The notes beneath the pieces are model-generated. The model searched no databases. It was not told the DNA's origin and worked only from the letters and a program-made list of their open reading frames with translations. 7,845 nt of DNA from Mariniphaga sp. (GTDB lineage Bacteria > Bacteroidota > Bacteroidia > Bacteroidales > Prolixibacteraceae), in assembly GCA_025363795.1 (NCBI GenBank), contig JANYLE010000175.1, positions 1 to 7,845 of the forward strand, given 5' to 3'. Shown piece by piece: positions 1-6,315 of the stretch. The first letter of the stretch is position 1; each line of letters opens with the position of its first letter. Made by a program: the position numbers and the translations under genes.

Positions 1-1
1 A

Positions 2-196
2 CTGAAAGGATTCGGGCGTGTAACACTTCAACCAGGCGAAACCAAAGAGTTAAGTTTCGAATTAGGATCTGAAGCACTTTCGCTCTGGAACAGAGAAATG
101 AAACGCGTGGTTGAACCCGGCGAATTTAATATCATGATTGGAAGTTCTTCAGATGACATCCGGCAACGGGGAACATTAGTTGTTGCAGAAAAATAA
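2..196 (+). CDS. GH3 beta-glycosidase, C-terminal end only (Fn3-like domain)
   Basis: Only the last 64 codons are present; the reading frame is open at the left edge and stops at TAA 194-196. The translation begins LKGFGRVTLQPGETKEL, continues with a segment ending in LSLWNREMKRVVEPGEF, and has NIMIGSSSDDIRQRGT near its end. This matches the fibronectin-III-like domain that closes many family 3 glycoside hydrolases, whose hallmarks are F-x-R-V-x-L-x-PGE, a V-x-PG-x-F turn, and a G-x-SS-x-DIR strand before a short basic tail. GH3 enzymes of this type are usually periplasmic beta-glucosidases or beta-xylosidases that release terminal sugars from oligosaccharides. The catalytic domains lie outside the window, so substrate cannot be judged. 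The gene is co-oriented with the three enzymes downstream and 72 bases from the next start, consistent with one cluster. The family call is good; specificity is unknown. Confidence 0.87.
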   Translation: MKGFGRVTLQPGETKELSFELGSEALSLWNREMKRVVEPGEFNIMIGSSSDDIRQRGTLVVAEK

Positions 197-218
197 AACA
201 ACGAGTATAATAATTAAA

Positions 219-240
219 CCGGGGAAAACGATTTTCCCGG
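219..240 (+). terminator. Hairpin after the GH3 gene (possible terminator or processing site)
   Basis: CCGGG at 219-223 pairs with CCCGG at 236-240, and AAAA at 225-228 pairs with TTTT at 232-235. G224 is bulged and the loop is CGA. The structure sits 23 bases after the GH3 stop and 29 bases before the GH38 start. No continuous T-tract follows on the + strand (ATATCAATTTAATAG), so it is not a textbook intrinsic terminator. It could equally be an intercistronic stem that protects or tunes the mRNA. The surrounding gap (197-268) is AT-rich, with no Shine-Dalgarno sequence and no convincing Bacteroidetes -7 TAnnTTTG box. Confidence 0.45.
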
Positions 241-268
241 ATATCAATTTAATAGAAATTAGATAATT

Positions 269-3200
269 ATGAATGCAAAATGGTTAGTGTTTATTATTGG
301 ACTGCTTGGTCCGGTGCTGTTATTCGCTCAGTCAATGGAGCGGCAGGAAAAATATAATATTGAAAAGGACAGAGTATTATATACAGTCGGCTATTCCCAT
401 CTGGATAGCGAATGGCTCTGGGACTATCCGGCTACGATTAACCTGAACATCAAAAATACGATGGAAGAGAACTTCTATCTGCTGGATAAGTATCCTGACT
501 ATGTGTTCAACTTTACAGGTTCCAGGCGTTATCAGATGATGAAAGAGTATTATCCCGATTTGTACCCGAAGGTTATTGAGTACGTGAAACAGGGTCGCTG
601 GCATGTATCAGGTTCTTCAGTTGATGAAGGGGAAGTGAATATTTCATCTTCCGAATCACTTGTCAGACAGGTATTGTACGGAAACGACTACTTCAGAAAA
701 GAGTTTGGGACCGAAAGCCTTGATTACATGCTCCCTGACTGTTTCGGATTTTTGGCAAACGTTCCTTCAATTTGGAATCATTGCGGTATTCTTGGATTCT
801 CAACGCAAAAACTAAGCTGGAAATCGGCAGCCGGAATTCCATTCAATGTTGGTGTCTGGAACGGACCTGACGGAAAAGGGATTATTGCTGCATTAAACGC
901 CATGGATTATAATGGTGGTGTAAATCCAAGACTTGATCAGGACAGTACCTGGGATGCCCGCCTTTCAGAAAACAAAGCGAAATATGGCTTTTCATTCGAT
1001 TACCGTTACTATGGCGTTGGCGATCAGGGTGGTGCACCACATGAACGGGACATTAAAAATGCAGTTGGAAGCGTAAAAACGAAAGATGGCAAATTCAAAG
1101 TTATTCTTTCCTCATCTGACCAGATGTACAAAGATGTTACTCCTGAATTGAGAAAGAAATTTCCTACTTATTCGGGCGATCTGTTATTAATTGAACACAG
1201 TGCCGGATCGATGACGTCGCAAGTGTTTATGAAACGGATCAACCGCAAGAATGAACTTTTAGCTCAATCCGCCGAGCAATTGGCTACTGCAGCTGATTGG
1301 TTAGGCGGAGCAAATTATCCGTTCGAAAAACTAAACAGATCATGGGATCTTGTGCTTGGTAGTCAGTTCCACGATATTCTGCCCGGTACATCGATTCCAA
1401 AAGCTTATGAATATGCTTGGAACGATGAATTTATCGCCGGAAATGGTTTTGCAGAAGTACTCACAAATTCGGTTGGCGTAATTTCTTCACAACTCAATAC
1501 ACAAACCAAAGGCCGTTCAGTAATGGTTTACAATCCTGTAGCTGCCGAACGTGAAGATGTGGTCAGCGCTGAACTGGAATACACAAACTTGCCTGAAAAT
1601 GTGGCAATTTTTGATCAAAATGGGAAAGAAGTTCCTTCACAAGTTGTGAGCAAAGCAGCCAATAAGCTAAAGGTGATTTTTCGTGCCAATATGCCATCCC
1701 TGGGTGCTGTCGTTTTTGATGTTCGCGAATCGGGCGTAAAAACTACCGCAAAATCCACGCTTGCAGTAACCGATCGTTCGATGGAAAATGAGTTCTACAA
1801 GGTGAAGATTGCCGACAACGGCGATATTCTGAGCATTTTCGATAAAAAAGCAAAAAAAGAAATTCTGGCAAAACCAGCCAGTCTTGAGTTTTTAAAGGAA
1901 CAGCCCAAAGAATGGCCATCATGGAATATGGACTGGAAGGACCGTCAAAAAGCACCAATCGGACATTTAAATGAAGATGCCCAAATCAGTATTGTCGAGC
2001 AGGGACCTATTCGAATTGCGATCGAAGTGAAACGCAAAGGGATGAATTCTGAGATCAGCCAGGTATACAGCCTTGCTGCAGGCGAACCCGGAAAACAACT
2101 GCAGGTAACCAACAAGGTTGATTGGCAATCGAAAGAAGTGAGTTTAAAAGCGGCTTTCCCGTTGACAGTAGCAAACGAAAATGCAACTTATAACCTTGGA
2201 GTCGGAACCATTGAACGTTCGAATAACAACGAAAAGAAATTTGAAGTTCCGTCGAAACAATGGTTCGACCTGACTGATAAATCAGGAAAATACGGGGTTA
2301 CAATTTTGGAAGATTGTCGCTACGGATCGGATAAGCCGGATAACAATACACTTCGCCTTACGCTAATGTATACACCTAAAGCTAATTCTTTTGCTTTCCA
2401 GGGAACACAGGACTGGGGCATTCACGATTTTAAGTATGGTATTTACGGACACCAGGGTGACTGGAGAAAAGGACAATCGCAACTACAAGCCATGTTCTTC
2501 AATCAACCGCTGATGGCTTTCGAAGTCTCCAAACACGATGGCGCAATGGGTAAAAGCATTTCGCTGTTGAAATTCAACTCAACATCTGTTGGACTGATGG
2601 CTTTTAAGAAAATGGAACATGGCGACTATTACCTTGTCCGTGTGAATGAACTTACAGGTAAAGATTTACAAACCCAGAGTATTAGTTTTCCGGGTAAAGT
2701 CGTTGATGCTTATGAAGTAAACGGTCAGGAACAAAAAATCGGCAGCGCAGAGGTTAAAGACGGAAAACTAAATTTCAGCCTGTCGCATTACACGATCCGC
2801 AGTTTTGCCGTCAAATTGCAAGCATCCGCTAAACCAGCCGTTAAACCGGAACAACTGTTTGTGGAATTACCGTATAACGAAGATGCTTTCAGTTTTGACC
2901 ACAACCATGCCGACGGAACCTTTGATCGCCGTTCGTCGTTTCCTGCAGAAATGGTTCCTGCCGAAATCGAAAGCGAAAGCATTCGTTTCAAAATGGGAAG
3001 CACAGATGACGAGCAAAACAACATGGTTAGCTGTAAAAATCAAGCCATTAATATACCGAAAGGCGATTATAACAAGCTGTACATTCTGGCTTCCGCAACA
3101 ATGGATGCCAAAGACAACCTGTTAATTGACGGTGCATCTTTTCCGCTGAACGTCCAACGAGGAACAGGCTATATCGGCCAGTTCTACAACCGGAACCTTA

Positions 3201-3505
3201 CGCCTGACCAAATCACGGTCACCTCCATCAATAGTCCGTTTGTAAAAAAGGACAACATTGCCTGGTTTGCATCACACCGCCATCTGGCTTACCCAACACA
3301 AAATGATGCTTACCAGTATTGCTACATTTATAAATATGAAATCAACATTCCTCAGGGAGCAAAAACGATTAAATTACCTGACAACAGGCGGATAAAAATC
3401 TTTGCCATTACAGCGGCCAGGAATTCAAATGACATCAAACCTCTTATCCCGCTTTACGATGATTTCAGCGATAATCGTCAGGCGGTATTGCGAGAAAAGA
3501 AATAG
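269..3505 (+). CDS. Secreted GH38 alpha-mannosidase with extra C-terminal beta domain
   Basis: This is a predicted zinc-dependent retaining alpha-mannosidase that removes alpha-linked mannose from glycans. Residues 1-20 form a Sec signal peptide (K4, hydrophobic core, likely cleavage after LLFA before Q21), so it is exported. The catalytic domain spans about 36-305. The SHLDSEWLW segment supplies zinc ligands H44 and D46, LPDCFG supplies the nucleophile/zinc ligand D157, and YGVGDQGGAP supplies D252 as the likely acid/base by analogy with the GDGGG motif of bacterial members. The three-helix middle domain (about 310-400) contains SAGSMTSQ and QFHDILPGTSI, where H368 is the fourth zinc ligand. 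The GH38 C-terminal beta domains run from about 505 to 850. A further module at about 875-1050 ends with LPDNRRIKIFAI and resembles a beta-sandwich tail seen in long Bacteroidetes members. All expected catalytic residues are present and there is no frameshift. The ATG at 269 is chosen because it begins the signal peptide; no Shine-Dalgarno sequence precedes it, as is usual in Bacteroidota. The exact linkage is not deducible. Confidence 0.93.
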   Translation: MNAKWLVFIIGLLGPVLLFAQSMERQEKYNIEKDRVLYTVGYSHLDSEWLWDYPATINLNIKNTMEENFYLLDKYPDYVFNFTGSRRYQMMKEYYPDLYPKVIEYVKQGRWHVSGSSVDEGEVNISSSESLVRQVLYGNDYFRKEFGTESLDYMLPDCFGFLANVPSIWNHCGILGFSTQKLSWKSAAGIPFNVGVWNGPDGKGIIAALNAMDYNGGVNPRLDQDSTWDARLSENKAKYGFSFDYRYYGVGDQGGAPHERDIKNAVGSVKTKDGKFKVILSSSDQMYKDVTPELRKKFPTYSGDLLLIEHSAGSMTSQVFMKRINRKNELLAQSAEQLATAADWLGGANYPFEKLNRSWDLVLGSQFHDILPGTSIPKAYEYAWNDEFIAGNGFAEVLTNSVGVISSQLNTQTKGRSVMVYNPVAAEREDVVSAELEYTNLPENVAIFDQNGKEVPSQVVSKAANKLKVIFRANMPSLGAVVFDVRESGVKTTAKSTLAVTDRSMENEFYKVKIADNGDILSIFDKKAKKEILAKPASLEFLKEQPKEWPSWNMDWKDRQKAPIGHLNEDAQISIVEQGPIRIAIEVKRKGMNSEISQVYSLAAGEPGKQLQVTNKVDWQSKEVSLKAAFPLTVANENATYNLGVGTIERSNNNEKKFEVPSKQWFDLTDKSGKYGVTILEDCRYGSDKPDNNTLRLTLMYTPKANSFAFQGTQDWGIHDFKYGIYGHQGDWRKGQSQLQAMFFNQPLMAFEVSKHDGAMGKSISLLKFNSTSVGLMAFKKMEHGDYYLVRVNELTGKDLQTQSISFPGKVVDAYEVNGQEQKIGSAEVKDGKLNFSLSHYTIRSFAVKLQASAKPAVKPEQLFVELPYNEDAFSFDHNHADGTFDRRSSFPAEMVPAEIESESIRFKMGSTDDEQNNMVSCKNQAINIPKGDYNKLYILASATMDAKDNLLIDGASFPLNVQRGTGYIGQFYNRNLTPDQITVTSINSPFVKKDNIAWFASHRHLAYPTQNDAYQYCYIYKYEINIPQGAKTIKLPDNRRIKIFAITAARNSNDIKPLIPLYDDFSDNRQAVLREKK

Positions 3506-3551
3506 CTGAAGAATTTTTAAAGCACTGGCAATTTCATCGCCATTGATTTCA

Positions 3552-3589
3552 ATCCTATGGTTCACTGCAAATAGCGTGAACCATAGGAT
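3552..3589 (+). terminator. Perfect 14-bp hairpin after the GH38 gene
   Basis: The arms at 3552-3565 (ATCCTATGGTTCAC) and 3576-3589 (GTGAACCATAGGAT) are exact inverted complements around a 10-base loop (TGCAAATAGC). A further TCA/TGA pairing (3549-3551 with 3592-3594) is possible past a two-base bulge. The stem starts 47 bases after the GH38 stop. It is the strongest structure in the window and a good candidate for ending GH38 transcription, but no T-tract follows it directly. A second short inverted repeat, GATATTG 3587-3593 with CAATATC 3603-3609, overlaps its 3' foot and precedes the T-run at 3621-3626. Together these could form a compound terminator or an mRNA-stabilising element. The CTATGG/CCATAG core recurs in the hairpin at 6264-6301. 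Confidence 0.6.
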
Positions 3590-3620
3590 ATTGATTATCC
3601 AGCAATATCTTAGTTTGACA

Positions 3621-3656
3621 TTTTTTAATCCCGGTTTTTAGGGGAATTTTAAAAAA
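3621..3656. other. AT-rich inverted repeat upstream of the DUF4965 gene
   Basis: TTTTTTAA (3621-3628) can pair with TTAAAAAA (3649-3656), and TCCC (3629-3632) with GGGA (3642-3645). There is a three-base bulge (ATT, 3646-3648) and a 9-base loop. It lies 35 bases upstream of the ATG at 3692. It could be part of a terminator complex with the stem just upstream, an AT-rich promoter element for the lipoprotein gene, or chance pairing in AT-rich DNA. I found no TTG/TAnnTTTG promoter pair at normal spacing: TTTG at 3614-3617 has no partner, and TATTTTTA at 3665-3672 lacks the final G and an upstream TTG. Confidence 0.25.
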
Positions 3657-3691
3657 CATTGGTGTATTTTTAGACCAAATAATAAATAACT

Positions 3692-6241
3692 ATGAATAAA
3701 AACCATTTTAGGGCCAATTGCAATCCCAAAGTCCCGTTTTACCTATTATTGATTCTGAATGTATTTCTGTTCGCTTCGTGTAACGAAACACAGAAAACTC
3801 CAGTAATCATAACAAAAAACCTGCGTGCTCCGGCCTATCCGCTCGTTACAATCGATCCTTATATGAGTGCCTGGTCAGAAACCGATAACTTATACGACGA
3901 TGCAGTTCGTCATTGGACTCGCAAACGGCAGGGACTGATTGGTGCATTGCGTGTTGACGGCCAGGTTTATCGTTTTATGGGAAAAGAAGAATTGCCCCGC
4001 AAAACCATTCTTCCAATGGCTAACCAGGGCGCCTGGAATTGTAATTATCAGCTTGTCAAACCCGCAAATGGCTGGGAAAAACCTGACTTCAATGCCTCAA
4101 AATGGACAGCAGGAAAAGGTGCTTTTGGTACTGCCGGAATACCCGATTTGGCTACACCATGGGAAACTCAGGATATCTGGGTTCGCCGTGAATTTACAAT
4201 CGATTCAACTTTAACAGAAGCTCCGGCTTACCTTATTTATTCTCATGACGATGATTTCGAGCTTTACCTGAATGGTCAAAAGCTCGTTGACACGGGCTAT
4301 TCAGCGAAAAGCAGTGTGGTACTTCCATTGGATAATGAGATGCGCAAGCTACTTGTCAAAGGCGGGAAAAATGTAATTGCCGCTCATTGCTTCAATAAAT
4401 CAGGTGGCGGAGTTGTCGACTTTGGCATCTTTCAGGATACCGATCAGACTGCCGTATTTGCTCAGGCTGCCGTTCAAAAATCGGTCGGACTATCGGCCAC
4501 TCAAACACACTATGTATTTACATGCGGTGCAGTCGACCTTAACCTGACGTTTGTCTCACCACTTTTACCCAAAAACCTGGATGTGCTTTCACGCCCCGTG
4601 AATTACATCAGTTACGAAGTTAAGGCTACAGACGGAAAAAATCACGATGTTCAGATCTACTTTGAAGCAACACCCGAATGGGCTGTTGATCAGCTTTCGC
4701 AGGAAGTTTCAATTGAAAAAGGGAAAACTGAAGGGCTGACCTATTTCAAAGCTGGAACAACAGAACAACCAATCCTGGCCAAACAGGGCGATGACCGTCG
4801 TATCGACTGGGGATATTTTTACCTGTGTGGCAAAGACGCTCCCGAAATGAGTTACGCACAGGGAGGTTATAATGCAATCAAAAAAGAGTTTGCCACCAAC
4901 GGCGTTCTCGAACTGTCGGGCGAATCAAAAACAACAGCAAAGATGACTGAAAGCATGCCTGTTATGGCATGCGCCCAAAAATTTGGCCAGGTTTCGGCAA
5001 GCGGTTCCGCCGGAAAGATCATGATCGGATACGACGATTTATATGCCATTCAATACTTTGGCGAAAACAGGATGGCATGGTGGAAAAAAGATGGCAAAGT
5101 AACCATGGACGATGCCTTGAAAGCCGCTTCCGCGGGATATGAGATGTTGCTCGATAGTTGTACAACATTCGACAATCAACTATGGGCCGATGCGGCAAAA
5201 GCAGGTGGCGAAAACTACGCTGAATTATGCGTTCTGGCATTCCGTCAGTCAATTGCAGCACATAAATTAATCAAAGACAAAGAGGGAAATACAATTTTCC
5301 TTTCGAAAGAAAACTTCAGCAACGGTTCTATCGGAACGGTGGATGTAACTTATCCGTCTGCTCCCTTGTTCCTGATCTACAACCCCGATTTATTAAAAGG
5401 GATGCTCACCCCGATTTTCCATTTCTCAGAAATCGGCAAATGGACTAAACCGTTTGCAGCTCATGATGTTGGAACTTACCCTCTGGCCAATGGCCAAACC
5501 TACGGTGGTGACATGCCTGTTGAGGAGAGTGGCAATATGCTGATTCTCACTGCTGCGATCGCGCAGGCTGAAGGCAACGCCGAATATGCAAAGAAACACT
5601 GGGATGTCTTAACCATCTGGGCAGACTACCTGCTGCAGTTTGGATTAAATCCTGACAACCAGTTGTGCACCGATGACTTTGCGGGTCATTTTGCACATAA
5701 CACCAATCTTTCGGTGAAAGCCATTATGGGAATTGCCGGTTACGGAAAGCTTGCCGGGATGTTGGGTAAAACGGATGTTGCTGCAAAGTACACGGCACAG
5801 GCCAAAGAGATGGCTACCAAATGGATTGAAATGGCCAACGACGGCGATCATTTCCGCCTGACATTTGATCAGCCCGGAACATGGAGCCAGAAATACAACC
5901 TTGTTTGGGACAAATTACTGGGATTAAACATCTTCGATCCGGCTGTCGCCCAAAAGGAAGTTGCTTTTTACCTGACCAAACAAAACAATTTCGGATTACC
6001 GCTGGATAACCGTCGTACCTACACCAAATCAGACTGGATCATCTGGACGGCAACTTTGGCTGACGATCAGGCAACTTTTCAAAAGTTTATCGATCCGCTT
6101 CACAAAGCATTTAATGAATCAAAAAGCCGTGTCCCAATGACCGACTGGTTCGAAACAACTGATGCTAACCAGGTAGGATTCCAGGCCCGTTCTGTAGTTG
6201 GAGGTTATTTCATCAAGATGCTTCAACAAAAGAATAAATAA
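3692..6241 (+). CDS. GtaA/DUF4965-type 'glutaminase family' lipoprotein
   Basis: This 849-residue exported protein carries the domain order of Bacteroidetes proteins annotated as glutaminase A. An N-terminal DUF4964 segment (about 40-98) holds TIDPYMSAWS and GLIGALRVDGQVYRFMG. A jelly-roll, galactose-binding-like insert (about 113-248) holds DIWVRREFTI, DDDFELYLNG and GGKNVIAAHC. A DUF5127-like region (about 255-440) follows. The DUF4965/DUF1793 six-hairpin region (about 445-845) has VDVTYPSAPLF, HDVGTYPLANG, MPVEESGNM, TDDFAGHFAHN, GLPLDNRRTYTKSDW and TDWFE. The signal peptide ends in a lax lipobox, FASC, with C30 as the lipidated residue; the acidic surface-export signal after it is weak (NETQ), so periplasmic or surface location is open. 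Fungal relatives hydrolyse glutamine, but the alpha-helical toroid fold and glycosidase neighbours make a carbohydrate role equally plausible. The family assignment is firm; the reaction is not. The ATG at 3692 gives the complete lipoprotein signal. Confidence 0.85.
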   Translation: MNKNHFRANCNPKVPFYLLLILNVFLFASCNETQKTPVIITKNLRAPAYPLVTIDPYMSAWSETDNLYDDAVRHWTRKRQGLIGALRVDGQVYRFMGKEELPRKTILPMANQGAWNCNYQLVKPANGWEKPDFNASKWTAGKGAFGTAGIPDLATPWETQDIWVRREFTIDSTLTEAPAYLIYSHDDDFELYLNGQKLVDTGYSAKSSVVLPLDNEMRKLLVKGGKNVIAAHCFNKSGGGVVDFGIFQDTDQTAVFAQAAVQKSVGLSATQTHYVFTCGAVDLNLTFVSPLLPKNLDVLSRPVNYISYEVKATDGKNHDVQIYFEATPEWAVDQLSQEVSIEKGKTEGLTYFKAGTTEQPILAKQGDDRRIDWGYFYLCGKDAPEMSYAQGGYNAIKKEFATNGVLELSGESKTTAKMTESMPVMACAQKFGQVSASGSAGKIMIGYDDLYAIQYFGENRMAWWKKDGKVTMDDALKAASAGYEMLLDSCTTFDNQLWADAAKAGGENYAELCVLAFRQSIAAHKLIKDKEGNTIFLSKENFSNGSIGTVDVTYPSAPLFLIYNPDLLKGMLTPIFHFSEIGKWTKPFAAHDVGTYPLANGQTYGGDMPVEESGNMLILTAAIAQAEGNAEYAKKHWDVLTIWADYLLQFGLNPDNQLCTDDFAGHFAHNTNLSVKAIMGIAGYGKLAGMLGKTDVAAKYTAQAKEMATKWIEMANDGDHFRLTFDQPGTWSQKYNLVWDKLLGLNIFDPAVAQKEVAFYLTKQNNFGLPLDNRRTYTKSDWIIWTATLADDQATFQKFIDPLHKAFNESKSRVPMTDWFETTDANQVGFQARSVVGGYFIKMLQQKNK

Positions 6242-6263
6242 TTACTGCAGTCTAGTAAATAAC

Positions 6264-6301
6264 CGTTTCTATGGTGTGGATCATCCCGCGCCATAGAAAC
6301 G
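6264..6301 (+). terminator. Hairpin between the DUF4965 and GH2 genes
   Basis: CGTTTCTATGG (6264-6274) is the exact inverted complement of CCATAGAAACG (6291-6301). The stem extends inward as TGTGG (6275-6279) with CCGCG (6286-6290), using two T-G wobbles, to give 16 pairs around a 6-base loop (ATCATC). It begins 22 bases after the lipoprotein stop and ends 14 bases before the GH2 start, so a terminator here would leave almost no room for a separate GH2 promoter. There is no T-tract on the + strand side (ACAAATAACAAATC). A partial terminator or intercistronic mRNA element within an operon is therefore as likely as full termination. Confidence 0.5.
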
Positions 6302-6315
6302 ACAAATAACAAATC

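Noticed and set aside
178..202. GTTGT...ACAAC inverted repeat around the GH3 stop codon.
   Set aside because: Only five base pairs around a long A-rich loop; too weak to call a terminator.
206..211. TATAAT, resembling a sigma70 -10 box upstream of the GH38 gene.
   Set aside because: Bacteroidota use a different consensus (TTG near -33 and TAnnTTTG near -7), no suitable upstream box is at the right spacing, and the hairpin at 219-240 would fall right after it.
2805..3125. A 106-codon + strand frame within the GH38 gene.
   Set aside because: It lies wholly inside the GH38 reading frame in another phase and gives a low-complexity translation without recognisable motifs.
3614..3672. TTTGACA at 3614-3620 and TATTTTTA at 3665-3672 considered as a promoter pair.
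   Set aside because: The two are about 45 bases apart, far beyond normal -33/-7 spacing, and neither has a proper partner at the right distance.
4953..4972. Perfect 7-bp inverted repeat GCATGCC/GGCATGC with a 6-base loop.
   Set aside because: It lies inside the DUF4965 gene and encodes the ordinary segment SMPVMACA in frame; a single short palindrome in coding DNA is expected by chance.
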